Shown: positions 1 to 11,500 of the stretch, one piece after another
How the letters are laid out: every line of letters begins with the position of its first letter
How positions within the stretch are numbered: position 1 is the stretch's first letter
Assembly: GCA_900491605.1 (NCBI GenBank)
Contig: UESW01004238.1
Location: forward strand, 965,258-1,029,257
From: Calamus simplicifolius
Lineage: Eukaryota; Streptophyta; Magnoliopsida; Arecales; Arecaceae
DNA length: 64,000 bases
Reading direction: 5' to 3'
Program-made: the position numbers and the translations under genes
Notes under the pieces: generated by a model
Seen by the model: the letters and a program-made list of their open reading frames with translations, nothing else
Database searches by the model: none
What the model was told of the DNA's origin: nothing

Positions 1-1
1 T

Positions 2-220
2 GAGGCCAGGGCTGCTAGGACCATAGAAGAGTTTAGGGCATCCGAGCGCTTTATGGATGAGCTGGCCGAAGCTTCAACGGAAGCGTATGTCCAAGGGTTT
101 CAGCGTGGAAAGGAAAAAGTCACCCGAGACTTGAACCTTCCTCAGGCCCTTGAGGTCGAGCCAGAGCGTCTTTCTGAAGTTGCCTCGTCTAACGATGAGC
201 CTGCGCCGATCGAACCATGA
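2..220 (+). CDS. Antisense ORF of gypsy element G1, C-terminal fragment
   Basis: An open frame enters from the left edge and stops at the TGA at 218-220, giving 72 residues without a start. The sequence is charged and helix-prone (many E, R and K), ending in an acidic, proline-containing tail (PAPIEP). It runs opposite to gag-pol of G1 and sits beyond integrase, next to the tandem repeats. This matches the extra antisense ORF of Tat-lineage elements, which often encodes a coiled-coil 'putative gypsy-type transposase' protein of unknown role. Assignment rests on position and composition, not on a diagnostic motif. Confidence 0.45.
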   Translation, partial: EARAARTIEEFRASERFMDELAEASTEAYVQGFQRGKEKVTRDLNLPQALEVEPERLSEVASSNDEPAPIEP

Positions 221-561
221 GCTTCAAGTTGTACTTTTTTTATTTATTTTTATTTTTTTTTTTGAAAGTCCGACTTGGTCGATGTTTTGTAAACACTTCA
301 AATCAATGAAGTACAATTGTGTCTTCAATGAGAATTGTCTTTACCCAATTGTAGCTTCTACCCCAAGTCCTTTGGCTGCCGACGTGGGACCCTTAGGGGC
401 CTCGTCGGTACCGAGGAGCAACCTTTAATTCATTCTTGAATAACCTCAACTTAGCCATGTAGGACTGAATCCTAAAGTCAAGGAAGATAGACTTTCGGGG
501 ACCGATGGAGCATCAGACTCAGAAGGCTGAGATAGACTCGGGCTTTTAGGGGCCAATTGCA
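221..561. other. G1 3' untranslated spacer, no gene seen
   Basis: A T-rich run at about 235-262 follows the antisense ORF stop, then unremarkable sequence leads into the tandem repeats. I see no coding potential or RNA gene. A polypurine tract and 3' LTR of G1 are not visible here, so they must lie to the left of the window. Confidence 0.4.
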
Positions 562-2205
562 TGCTGCTTTGCCAGTGGTACACTGGGCTTTGTGCCTAGC
601 TGGCCTAGAGCTTTTTGCTTGGCTGGCCTAGGGCTTTAGGTGCCAAGCTGGATTTAGGCTTTAGTTGCCGATCGGGGTCGGGCTTGTTGTTGAGAGCCGA
701 TGGTACATCGCTCTGCCAGTGGTACACTGGGCTTTGTGCCTGGCTAGCCCAGGGCTTTTGGTGCCGACCGAGGTTGGGCTTGTTGTTGAGAGCCGATGGT
801 ACATCGCTTTGTCAGTGGTACACTAGGCTTTGTGCCTGGCTGGCCCAGGGCTTTTTGCCTGGCTGGCCTAGGGCTTTAGGTGTCATGCTGGCCTCGGGCT
901 TTAGTTGCCGATCGGGGTCGGGCTTGTTGTTGAGAGCCGATGGTACATCGCTCTACTAGTGGTACACTAGGCTTTGTACCTGGCTGGCCCAGGGATTTTT
1001 GCCAGCTGGCCCAGGGCTTTAGGTGCCGAGCTGGCCTCAGTCTTTAGTTGCTGACCGGGGTTAGGCTTGTTGTTGAGAGCCGATGATACATCGCTACCAG
1101 TGGTACACTAGGCTTTGTGCCTGGCTGGCCCAAGGCTTTTTGGTGCCGAACTGGCCTCGAGCTTCAAGTGTCGATCTGGGTCGGACTTGTTGTTGAGAGC
1201 CAATGGTACATCGCTCTGCCAGTGGTACACTAGGCTTTGTACCTGGCTGGCCCAGGGCTTTTTGTCGGCTGGCCCAGGGCTTTAGGTGCTGAGCTGGCCT
1301 CAAGCTTTAGTTGCCAACCGGGGTTGGGCTTGTTGTTGAGAGCCGATGGTACATCGCTCTGCCAGTGGTACACTAGGCTTTGTGCCTGGCTGGCCTAGGG
1401 CTTTTTGGTGCCGAGCTGGCCTTGGGCTTCAGGTGCCGACCGGGGTTGGGCTTGTTGTTGAGAGCCGATGGAACATCGCTCTATCAGTGGTACACTGGGC
1501 TTTTGCCTAGCTCACCGAGGGCTTTAGGTGCCGAGCTGGCCTCGGGCTTTAGTTGCCGACTTGGGTCGGCTTGTTGTTGAGAGCCGATGGTACATCGCTC
1601 TACCAGTGGTACACTGGGCTTTGTGCCTGGCTGGCCCAGGGCTTTTTGGTGCCGAGCTGGCCTTGGGCTTTAGGTGCCGACCGGGGTCGGGCTTGTTGTT
1701 GAGAGCCTATGGTACATCGCTCTGCCAGTGGTACGCTGGGCTTTTGTGCCTGGCTAGCCCAGGGCTTTTTTCCTTGCTGGCCAAGGGCTTTAGGTGTCGA
1801 GCTGGCCTTGGGCTTTAGTTGCCGACCGAGGTTGGGCTTGTTGTTGAGAGCCGATGGTACATCGCTCTGCCAGTGGTACACTGGGCTTTGTGCCTAGCTG
1901 GCCCAGGGCTTTTTGGTGCCGAGCTGGCCTCGGGCTTCAGGTGCTGACTGGGGTCGGGCTTATTGTTGAGAGCCGATGGTACATCGCTCTGCCAGTGGTA
2001 CACTGGGCTTTGTGCCTGGCTGGCCCAGGGCTTTTTGCTTGGCTGACCCAGGGCTTCAGGTGCCGACCAGGGTTGGGCTTGTTGTTGAGAGTCGATGGTA
2101 CATTGCTCAGCCAGTGGTACACTGGGCTTTGTGCCTGGCTGGCCTAGGGCTTTTTGCTTGGCTGGCCCAGGGCTTTAGGTGCCGAGCTGGCCTCAGCTTT
2201 TGGTT
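562..2205. repeat. Minisatellite of 24-bp submonomers arranged in about 120-bp units
   Basis: A degenerate GC-rich tandem array. The landmark GAGAGCCGATGG recurs at about 692, 788, 932, 1075, 1195, 1338, 1460, 1579, 1701, 1846, 1968 and 2087. The spacings are about 96, 144, 143, 120, 143, 122, 119, 122, 145, 122 and 119 bp, clustering near 4, 5 and 6 times 24. Each 120-bp unit divides into five related 24-mers, most ending in GGGCTT or close to it. Open frames on both strands through the array are by-products of the 24-bp (multiple of three) periodicity. It lies in the 3' untranslated region of G1. Confidence 0.9.
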
Positions 2206-2219
2206 GAGAAACTGAGATA

Positions 2220-3360
2220 CTAGAACTCAAGTTTATTAATATGAAATGAGGAGCGAAAACCTAAAAGAATACATGCATGGTATTTAATGTATGAAGGAAA
2301 TGCACTACTGATAATACCGACGAAGGTTGTTAGCGTTCCATGTCCAGGAGAGTGGCCTCCCATCCAGCTCTTCAATCTTGTATGCTCCGTGACGGAGTGC
2401 TTCGGTGATCCGTAGGGCCCCTCCCAGTTCGGAGCTAGCTTGCCTCCTTCCGTCAGCTTTGAGACTTCGGCTCGTCGAAGGATTAGGTCTCCCGGCAGGA
2501 AAGTCTTGGGGCGCACGTGGGCGTTGTAATACTTAGCAGCTCGTTGTCGGTAGACCGCCATCCGGAGCCGCGCTCGGTCTCGCACCTCCTCCACCAGGTT
2601 GAGGTTGGCTCGCAGCCGGTCCGGGTTATCTTCCTCACTATATGACTCCACCCAAGGACTCGGGGAGCCTATCTCCACCGGACTGACAGCCTCGGATCCA
2701 AAGACTAGGCTGAATGTGGTCTCTTCGGTGGGGGCTTGTGGCATTGTATGGTAGGCCCATAGCACACTGTGAAGCTCCTCCACCCACCATCCCTTGCAAT
2801 CATCTAGTCGGGTTCTTACTCCTTGGAGAATGATGCGATTGGTTACCTCGACCGCTCCATTGGTCTGAGGGTGTCCGATGGAAGTGAATCTCTGATGGAT
2901 GCCCAGTTCGGTGTAGAATCTTCAGAAGGGTGCATTATCGAACTGTCGGCCGTTGTCGGTGACCAGAGTGTGTGGTAGTCCAAACCGACATATGATAGAC
3001 TTCCAAAAGAAGGATCTCACCTTGCTCTCAGTGATCTTAGCAAGGGCTTCGCCTCAATCCACTTGGTGAAGTGATCGATGGGCACCAGGAGGAACTTGCG
3101 CTGTCCGGAGGCTGGAGGGAATGGTCCCAAGATGTCCATACCCCACTGAGCGAAGGGCCAAGGCGCCGCTAGGGGGGTCAGCTGAGATGTCGGTTGTCGC
3201 TGAATATTGGCATGGCGCTGGTAGCTATCACAGTTCTTAACAAGCTCGGCCGCGTCTTCTCTCATGATCAGCCAGTAGTACCCCTGCCGTAGGGCCTTGT
3301 AAGCTAGGGCTCTGCCCCCCAGATGACTCCCGCAGATGCCCTCATGGATTTCCCGCAAGA
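2220..3360 (-). pseudogene. G1 integrase, frame-broken
   Basis: Minus-strand remnant of Ty3/gypsy integrase. At the right is the zinc-binding region (H..H..C..C, around 3220-3350), then the first catalytic Asp in GMDILGPF (about 3130). The second Asp lies in VTDNGRQFDN (about 2950) and the Glu in GHPQTNGAVEV (about 2870), so the D,D-35-E triad is visible. A TGA stop lies just after the second Asp, and the frame changes near 3020 and again near 2420 at NWEGPY, after which the usual C-terminal domain continues in another frame. No intact protein could be made. Integrase inserts the reverse-transcribed copy into chromosomal DNA. Confidence 0.85.
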
Positions 3361-3789
3361 TGTAGTCTGCTTCGGCTGGTCCGACGCACTTGAGGACCGG
3401 GTAAGAAAATGATCTTTAATAAAGCTTTCCGTCCATCATCAGGAACTTCGGGGCCCGCCGCCGAGTAGTCTGGCCTCAGCGGGGTCTTTGGGGAGAGTGT
3501 CGTCAGTCAAATATCGGATGTAGGCATCCATCCAGGAGGGCCCTTGCTCGACGGCAATGCTTCATCTGCAGCTTCAATGCTTGGGGTCTGTAGGTGCTCC
3601 ACATACGTCCTTCCAGGGTCTCATCGGCTGAGGTGGCCAAACGGAACAATGTGTCGGCCCTAGCATTCTCTGCCGGACGATATAGCTGATGCAGAAGTAA
3701 GAGAACCGAGAGGCTTGGGATTGCACCTTACTCAGGTAACAGGACAAGGTCAGGTCTCTGGCTTTGTATTCCCCAGCAACCTGCCTGAA
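3361..3789 (-). pseudogene. G1 linker between RNase H and integrase, degraded
   Basis: Minus-strand sequence between the RNase H and integrase remnants. Short stretches in different frames resemble the usual connecting segment (a secondary RNase H part and the approach to the zinc finger), but stops and frame changes prevent a continuous reading. It holds no separate gene. Confidence 0.5.
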
Positions 3790-4050
3790 AACAAGCTAGG
3801 AGTCCATGAAGGCCCTCAGACAATCCGCACCGAGCTTTCCAGCCAGCTTCATCGCCGCCAACAGGGCTTCATATTCCGCTTGATTATTAGTGGTTAGAAA
3901 TAGAAACCAAAGGGCATACTCCACCACCTCCCCCACGGGACTCGGAAGGATGAGCCCAGCTCCGCTTCCCTGAGAATTTGCTGCTCCATCCACATGCAAG
4001 ATCCATTCTTCCTTTCCTGCTTCCTCGGCCGAGGAGGACTCCATGCGCGC
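3790..4050 (-). pseudogene. G1 RNase H fragment
   Basis: The minus-strand translation contains WILHVDGAANSQGSGAGLIL followed by TTNNQAEYEALLAAMKLA. These are the first catalytic Asp (HVDGAAN) and the Glu region (NNQAEYEAL) of plant gypsy RNase H, which degrades RNA of the RNA-DNA hybrid during reverse transcription. The final Asp region reads AFMDS and then the frame is lost. It sits between reverse transcriptase and integrase as expected. An inactive fragment. Confidence 0.85.
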
Positions 4051-4182
4051 CTCCGGACACGATTCCTCCGAACACTCCTCGGCTCAAGTGCACTCGACCA
4101 AAAAATCAACCAATACTTAGACTTCATGGCAGACCTCGGTCGGATAGACAAGTAAAACTTGCTCAGTTTGATGGCCCACTTG

Positions 4183-4640
4183 CTAGCCGACCAGAGGTAT
4201 CAGGATGGGATAAGATGGTTTGAAGAGGTTGGTCCGTGAGCACCACGATGGGATAAGATTGGAAGTAGGGTCGGAAGCATTGGGCATAGACCACCAGGGC
4301 GAAGACGATCTTTTCGGTCCTAGAATATATCTGGTCTTGGCATTATGAAGTACCTTACTGGTATAGTAGACCGGCTTCTGCACTCCGTCAGCATCCATAC
4401 GCACGAGCATAGAACTAACGGCCTCGAGGGAGGCTGCGAGATACATGAAGAGCTCCTCCCCACCCCTCGGCTTGGACAACAGCGAAGGAGTGGATAAAAA
4501 TTGCTTCAACTCCTCAAAGGCATCCTGACACTCCTTTGTCCACTCGAAGCTGTTGACCTTGCGCAGCGCCTTAAAGAAGGGCAGGCACCTTTCTGCCGAT
4601 CTTGACATGAAGCGACTCAAGGCCGCCACCTTCTCGTGTC
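4183..4640 (-). pseudogene. G1 reverse transcriptase, C-terminal piece only
   Basis: The minus-strand translation starts at the thumb/connection part (AALSRFMSRSAERCLPFFKA, then ECQDAFEELKQFL) and runs through the tether towards RNase H (VYYTSKVLHNAKTRY). The palm with its YxDD motif and the protease are absent. The gag-like reading joins directly to the thumb near 4630-4640, so a deletion removed the gag C-terminus, protease and most of reverse transcriptase. The frame also shifts before RNase H, near 4300. Confidence 0.85.
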
Positions 4641-5090
4641 GCCACTTGGGAGAAGCACTGGCATGACGAGAAGGCAATTGGGGTCTCTTGGAGGCTCCCT
4701 GATGGTGAGGCTTGGGCAAAGCATGGCGGTGGTGAGCTTCCGGGGCCGGCGATCTCCTCCGAAGGAATGTTGGCTGGGTTGCACCACCCCCGGAACCGAT
4801 GGGAATGGCTCCGACTACCGCGGGGCCACCTGCTGGTGCTACAGACCTTGAACCACCGCCACCAAGGACTGAACTTGCATGGCTAGGGCGGCAAGCCGGT
4901 CATCTTGGAGCTGTTGTGGAGGAGGCGCAGAGACGTCAATCGGGAGAGCGGAAGGTCCAGCCGCCTGAAGACGCGGCGGTGCAGGGACACCAGCTGGGGG
5001 AGCTGAGGGGCCAACCGCCAGCGGATCAGCTCCTTGATGCTGCCCTCCAGTGCAACTGACAGAGACCCCTTTCGCATGGGTTGTCACCAT
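4640..5090 (-). pseudogene. G1 gag N-terminal remnant
   Basis: Minus strand. A start at 5090 gives a short proline- and alanine-rich N-terminus (PPAGVPAPP, SAPPPQQLQDDRLAALAMQVQ) with a final helix, typical of the amino end of plant Tat-type gag. It hits a stop near 4839 and continues in a degraded form to the junction with reverse transcriptase. Gag forms the particle in which reverse transcription happens. No zinc knuckle remains, in line with the deletion. Confidence 0.6.
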
Positions 5091-5148
5091 GGCTCAAGAG
5101 CTCGAGGAGAGAGAGGTTACAGATTGCTGGTTCGATATCTTTCTCTTC

Positions 5149-5169
5149 CCCCTTCCTGGCGCGCCAATC
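5149..5169 (-). promoter_or_regulatory. G1 primer-binding region
   Basis: Directly inside the LTR end, the minus strand reads GATTGGCGCGCCAGGAAGGG. Element G2 has a closely similar GATTGGCGATAGAGGAAGGG at the same place, so this is the tRNA primer-binding region of both. I cannot name the tRNA with certainty. Confidence 0.6.
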
Positions 5170-6004
5170 TGTTGACGCCGAGTCACTTTCTTCAAACACC
5201 GAGGAAACAGATGTCCTCCTTGCTGGACTCCAACAAGAAAATTCTCCTAAGACCGGATGCTCCGGTGGGGTCCCTCCGACACTCAAGTTAGTCACTTGGG
5301 AACAGACAAGAACTGACTAGCAGAAGGAAGCTAGAAAGTTAGGGTTTAACTAGTGGGAAGAAGCTACAAAACCTCAGTTCTTGGATCCCTACTTACAGTG
5401 AGAGTGTGCACTTTTATACCTGTTCGAAGATCCACCTTTTGTTCCAAAAGATAGCTGATTTCGAGGTACCTCGTCCTATAATGAACAAAAAGGGTGAGGC
5501 TAACAGTGACGGGTCGTACTGTCACCGTGCGTGTTGGAGGTATCCTGTGTTATCTATCAATACGGCTTCACAAGTGTCTGATGGCTGTAGCTGTACCTAG
5601 TGCGCACCGTTGCCGGATGTGACCGCGCACAGCTGTGGATGGATGGTGAATCGTACGCTGTAATGGGGTATGGTCATGCACAGTCACGTACGTGCGATGG
5701 ACCATACGCCATTATGAGGCATGGCCACATGCTACTACAGATGGGCGATGGACCACGTAGGCATGCCAGGTGGCCCGAGGCTATAGGTTGCTGGGCTCAA
5801 GGGCCAGACCACGTACCGGGCACTGTTCAAGCAATCCGAGGCCGAGAGCAAAACTCGAGGCTGAGCGCTATTCAAGCAGACCGAGGCCATAGGGGTCTCG
5901 GGGGTTAAGATACTATTCATGAAGTCCGATACCGAGGGGGGCTCAGGAGGCCGAGAGGGCCTCTGTCAGTCTCCGTTCCCGTTTATTCTGACGGCGTTGG
6001 ATCA
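5170..6004 (-). repeat. G1 5' LTR (835 bp)
   Basis: On the plus strand it begins TGTTGACGCCG next to the primer-binding region and ends GGCGTTGGATCA at 6004. The ends share an imperfect inverted repeat containing ACGCC and carry TG...CA. Beyond 6004 the sequence changes from GC-rich to the AT-rich interior of element A. The partner LTR is not in the window, so the outer boundary rests on these end features. Confidence 0.65.
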
Positions 6005-6600
6005 GCCATATCAATAGCAAATAGAATTTCAATAACTTCATTTCAAATATTTAGCTCAACTATTCCATGAATTCAAAAATATTATCCAATGATTCATACT
6101 ATTCAAATTAATCATGATTCATACTATTTAAATTAATCAATTCAAATTACCAAATCAATAATTCAAATTCGATAAGTTCTAATTCTAAGCTCCTCCTGAG
6201 TAGTTGCTCCCCCTATGTATGTGCATGATATATAAAATAAATATTCATATACAAATTTCTCTCCTTTTTATCATCAACAAAAAAGTTAAGGAAGCACAGG
6301 ATAGACCTCGCTCAGGATGACATACAAATCAACCAATTTAGAATCAAGAAGACAATCATTTCAAAAAGATTAAAGAAATTTTATTAACTCATCAACATTA
6401 CATACATTTTCATTGATTACATAAAATATAAGTATGAAAAAAGCATAGAACAACAACATAACTTTCTGTTAAATCCTAAGTACAAGCTAGGATTACTATG
6501 AGATTCTAACTATAGATTTCTAAAAGTACACTAAGGTAAGTTGTTAGGTTGGCTGGATTGGATTGGCTGGATCTGCAAGAAAGGAAGGGGAACACTCACT
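6005..6600 (-). other. Element A 3' internal non-coding segment
   Basis: AT-rich segment between the third ORF and the missing 3' LTR. It contains CTCCCCCT-type pyrimidine runs at about 6205 and a TCTCTCCTTTTTATCATCAAC block at about 6259, matching the pyrimidine-rich blocks of element B at about 19089-19300. These are purine tracts on the element strand. No gene seen. Confidence 0.5.
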
Positions 6601-8029
6601 TCAAAATTTTAAAAGCCTTTTCAATTCTACCAAGATCTGTCCCATTCCATCCTTCTGAGTCTTCAAAAATTCATTCAATAACATCTTAACTTTGGAAGCA
6701 GCTATATTAATTTTGCCTTGAAGCTCTGTATTACATTTGGAGTAAATGTCTGAATCATCACCAATACCTCTGATTTTATCAAAAATAATTTGTAATTCTA
6801 TTTTCAAACTGTCAGTTGAGGTATTGATTGACTTCTCAATCTTCTCCACTTTCTCCTTCAAAATGTAAACCAGCTGCTTTATCCCCAAAAGCTGATCTCT
6901 AAGTTCTCATTAATCCTTTTCTCTTGCTCGACAAGTGCAGCTTGATTATTTCTCTAAATTGCTCAACTTGCTCAGCAGAAAAAGCAGAGAAAGATCCAGT
7001 AGATGCTATCAGTGGTGGTGCTAGTGATGAACTAGGTAGGGGAAAAGATGGTCCAGAAGTAGAGGATCCAGATGCAGGTGCTGAAGGTTTAGAGACCTCC
7101 TCATTGTCATCATCATCATCAACTCTCGCTCCTTTGATTGGCTCTTGCATATCACTCGGTCTCCGTCTTTGCCATTAACCATTAATTTTTTTGAAGCCCA
7201 TGAGGTGTAAGGTGGAGATATTGTAGTAATCACTATGTCTCAGCTTCTTCAGTGGCTCATTATCTAAAACATCTACCCCTTGGCTTCTGAAAATCAGTAT
7301 CAACACCATCCCGTAGGGTAGAGTTGACCTCTTCTTCGTGCCTGCCTCCGCCATGTATCCAATCCTCATTTTTGCCAGATTTATTGGTTACCCAGTCAGC
7401 ACATAGTCCATAATGGCTACATCTCTCTCAAAAACATACACAAATCTCCCGGTCTTGAAAAAAAGAATTCTACTGCAGATGTTGTGTAACAGCCTCAGCT
7501 CCAAGCTTAGTTGATTGGCAAAAACTTCTTCCAATTCAATTATTTCTCTTCCTAGAATTCTTGACAAAGCTTCACATCTATCAGAGGGGTATGTGGCAGT
7601 TAATCCATCAAAAGGCATTTTCAAAATATGTTCTAAAATTTTTGAAGTTATGTGTACTTAGGTTTCTCTCACATAACTGACTAAACCACCATCTCCTCTT
7701 TCTACATTATAATAAAATTCTTGGATAAGGGCTGGGTAGGTAGGAACATCCAATGAACAAACTTTTTTCCAACCCATATTCCTTAAAAGCCTTCCAATAT
7801 CAAAACCCTCAAGGTCAAGGAAGTAAAAATCTACCTTTCTACCTGTTGTAATTGCCTTTCCAGCTAACAAATCAATGTTAGGTAAGGGTGGAGATGGAAT
7901 AGCATCTGGAGTGGAGGTAGAGGAAGTCAACGGCATGCATGGAGAGCGTTACCTTGCCGAACGATGTGCAGACCATCTCCTAGTGGTGATGGAGGCTCTT
8001 ATGGCGGATGCTCGATGCTTGGGTGCCAT
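6601..8029 (-). pseudogene. Third ORF of element A (between pol and 3' LTR)
   Basis: The minus-strand reading starts at an ATG at 8029 (MAPKHRAS; B has MAPKTRGA at the matching place) and continues in pieces to 6601. Recognisable parts are GRKVDFYFLDLEGFDIGRLL and VPTYPALIQEFYYNVERGDG (7660-7850), a serine/proline-rich linker (6990-7140), and a C-terminal helical part rich in K and E (6601-6888). The middle resembles the 'putative plant transposon protein' domain found in many plant elements. Its position is that of the env-like ORF of SIRE elements, but I see no clear membrane segment. Several frame shifts; not functional as read. Confidence 0.6.
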
Positions 8030-8165
8030 AGAAGATCAAAGGAAGTTGAGATTCAAAGATATTTTGAAGTTTGAGAGGAGTGAAAGGGAGTTTGAAAAAA
8101 TTTGAAGATGATTTGATTTGGAAAAGAGTGAGCTCAACCCTAAAAATATTGACTGGGGACCACTT

Positions 8166-8325
8166 AGAGTCTGCTCCTACAAACCATGGAATCGGCTCTG
8201 CATCAATAAAACAGTCAGCGCTCGAAATAGAGTCGGCTCCTACAGTAGCTAGAGTTAGCTCTAATAAGTAGACAGAAAGTTGTAAAAATCTTGAGTCAAC
8301 TTCAACTCCAGTAGAGTTGGTTCCA
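8166..8325. promoter_or_regulatory. Motif cluster upstream of element A third ORF
   Basis: Between pol and the third ORF lie several decayed copies of GAGTCGGCTC: GAGTCTGCTCC (8166), a CGGCTC copy near 8192, AGTCGGCTCC near 8231, GAGTTAGCTC near 8252 and GAGTTGGTTCC near 8315. Element B has a sharper version at the same place (21019-21206). The elements also share the block GACTGGGACCAC (A has one extra G) just inside the cluster. Confidence 0.55.
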
Positions 8326-8559
8326 CAACAGTTTCAATGAAAAATAAGAGTTTCAAGGATCTGAAACTCATCAAGCCAAGAATAAATCTTTAGATAATTT
8401 TTTTTAAAACATGGGGGATCATTGGATTCAAATATCTAGATGATTTTTCTTAGAAACATAAGAAAGTTTTCAAGAAAATAGATTAAAATCTAGATAAATA
8501 TTCTTAGGGGTTTCAAATCTATTCTAATAGATCACAAACACCAAATTCTCCTCTAAGAT

Positions 8560-11500
8560 AAAAAATCTTTCTTCACTCAAGGGTTTTATAAATATATCAG
8601 CTAATTATTCTTTAGTACATACATAATCAAGACAAACATCATTGTTTGCAACATATTCTCTAATAAAATGGTGTCTAACTTCTATATGTTTAGTTCTATA
8701 ATGTTGAATTGGGTTTTTGGTGAGGTTTATTGCACTTGTATTGTCACACCTTATGGAAATTCTATCAAGTATAATATCATAATCTTCAAGTTATCGCTTA
8801 ATCCAAAGGATTTGAGCACAGCAACTTTCAGCTGCAATATATTTAGCTTCCGCAGTTGATAATACAACTGAATTTTACTTTTTACTAAACCAAGAGATTA
8901 AGTTACTGCCTAAGAATTGGCATGCACCACTTGTATATTTTATCTAGTTTATGACCAGTAAAATAAGAATCCGAATATGCAATCAAATCAAATGGTGAGT
9001 CTCTAGAGTACCATAATCCTACATTTTTGTTCCACTTAGATATTTTAAAAAAATTACAGTAATTAAGTGAGATTCTCTAGGATCGGATTGATATCTAGCA
9101 CATAAGCATACAGTAAACATAATATCAGGTCTACTAGCTGTTAAATAAAGTAGAGAATAAATCATACCTCTATAAAACTTTTGATCTACTTTCTTACCAT
9201 GATCATCCTTATCGAGTTTGCATGAAGGGCTCATTGGTGTGTCAAGAGGTTTGATAATTTTCATACCAAACTTCTTAAGAAATTTTTTTATATATTTGTT
9301 TGGTTAATGAAAATTCCTCTCTTTCTTGATTTGAAGTCCAAGAAAGAAATTTAATTCTTCTATCATACTCATTTCAAATTCTTCCCGCATTAGCTTAGCA
9401 AAATCTTGACAAAGAAGATTGCTAGTAGCACCAAATACTATATTACAATATAAATCTGTACCACTAATAAATTCTTTTCTTTTCTTTTCAAAAATAGGGT
9501 TTTATCAACATTATCTCTAGAAAAATCATTTTTAATCAAAAATTTACTGAGTCTATTATACCAATCCTAGGTGTCTGCTTTAAACTATAATGTGCTTTAT
9601 GTAGTTTAAAAACATGATTTGGAAATTCATGATCTTTAAAACTAGATGGTTGTTCAATATAAACTTTTTTATTTATAAAACCATTCAAAAATATACTTTT
9701 TATATTTTTATCTGAAATAAGTTAATATTCATGCAACATGCAAATGCAAGTAACAACCTTATGGCTTTTAATCTAGCAACAGGCGCAAAGGTTTCATCAA
9801 AATCGAAACATTCTTTCTGATTATATCCCTTTGCAACTAGTCTAGCCTTATTTCTAATAACAGTACTATCTTCATCTAACTTATTTCTGAATACCTATTT
9901 ACATCCTATAATAGAATAATCTATGGGTCTATCAACTAAGGTCCATACCTTATTTTTATTGAACTGATTCAATTCTTCTTGCATAGCTAACATCCAATAA
10001 TAATCCTTTTTAGCTTTCTCAATTGTTTTGGGCTCTATATGAGATACAAATGCAAGATGATTGTTGACATTTCTCATGGATGATCTGGTTCTTACACTTT
10101 GAGATGGATCATCTATGATTAGATCCTTTGGATGACTATAAGCATATCTCCAATCTCTAGGTAGATCTGTATCATTACGAGTAGTATCAACATCACCATC
10201 CTTAGGTGAGTCAACATTCTTAGCTTCAGGTTCATGATCTGAAGATATATCAATATTCAATTTTTAAAATCTCTTTCAAGGATATTAGTATCTTCCTCAT
10301 CATCTTTCTTTTTAGAACTTGATGCTAAAGACTCATCAAACACTATATTAATTGATTCTTCTATAATCAAATACTTCTTATTGAACACTCTATATGCCTT
10401 GCTAGATATAAAATATTCTAAGAAGATACCTTTATTTGACTTAGCATCAAACTTTCCAGATTGTCTTTCTCATTGTTGTTAATGAAACATATACAACCAA
10501 ATATATGAAAATAACTAATATTGGGTTTCCTATCATGTCATAGTTCATAGGGTATTTTCTTCAAAATTAGTCTAATCAGGGCTCTATTGAGGATGTAACA
10601 TACTATTTTTATAGCTTCCATCCAGAAATATTTTGAGAGTTAGCTTTCACATAGTATGGTACGGGCCATATCCTCTAGAGTCCAATTTTTTCTTTCTACC
10701 ATCCTATTTTGTTGAGGTATCCTAGGTGCTAAAAAATTATGATGGATGCCATTTTTAATGCAAAATTTTTAAATAAATAATTTTTAAATTTAGTCCAATG
10801 ATCACTTCCAAGAGACACTATAATAGTATTTTTTATTTATGACTTTCTTGAAGAATTTAGAAAATAGAGAAAGTCTCATCTTTGTGAGCTAAAAATAGTA
10901 CCCATGTGAATCTAGAGTAATCATTTACTATCAAAAGACCATATTTCTTTTCTTTCGAACTAGTGGTTCTAGTAGGTCCAAAAAGGTCCATGTGTAGTAG
11001 CTCGAGTGGCCTAAAAGTTGAAATAATATTTTGAATTTGAAAGAATTCTTAGTTTATTTTCAAATTGATATGCATCATAAACTCTATTGTTTTTAAAATC
11101 TAATTTTGGAAGACCTTTAACCAAATCTATTCTAGGCAATTTTGAAATCAAGTGTGTGATTGCATGAATAATCTATGGTGCCATAGCCACCCAATCTTAT
11201 TTACCTTAGCATTATCAGCAATTAGGCAATTGTTACTTGTAGATAAATTATCCATGTTAATTAAGTATACATTGTCATTTCTATTTCCAACAAAGATAAT
11301 GCTATTGTCAATGGGATTAGACACTATGAAGCTAGATGCTTCAAAGAACACTTTAAAACCTTTATCGCATAGTTGGCTAATGCTAATCAAATTATATTTT
11401 AAGCCATCAACATATAGAACATTCTCAATAAAAAATGGATGGAGTGATCTAAATTTTACCAATACCCATGATGTGACCTTGACCATTATCTCTAAAGGTC

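Larger units (their letters stand above)
1..6004 (-). mobile_element. Ty3/gypsy element G1 (Tat-like), left end outside window
   Basis: This is one LTR retrotransposon read on the minus strand. From right to left it has a 5' LTR (5170-6004), a primer-binding region, a gag start, the C-terminal part of reverse transcriptase, RNase H, integrase, a long tandem-repeat tract and an ORF on the opposite strand. Tandem repeats in the 3' untranslated region together with an antisense ORF are known hallmarks of the plant Tat lineage (Retand, RIRE2, Grande, Ogre). Protease and the reverse transcriptase core are missing, so the copy cannot be autonomous. Its right end abuts element A at 6004/6005, so it inserted into A. 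Its 3' LTR and target duplication lie left of the window. Lineage is inferred from layout. Confidence 0.8.

Noticed and set aside
562..2205. CRISPR-like array
   Set aside because: Units are contiguous diverged tandem repeats with no unique spacers, inside a plant retroelement.
615..2215. Several 60-114-codon open frames on both strands rich in G, L, W and A
   Set aside because: They are translations of the 24-bp-periodic minisatellite; overlapping frames on both strands stay open because the unit is a multiple of three.
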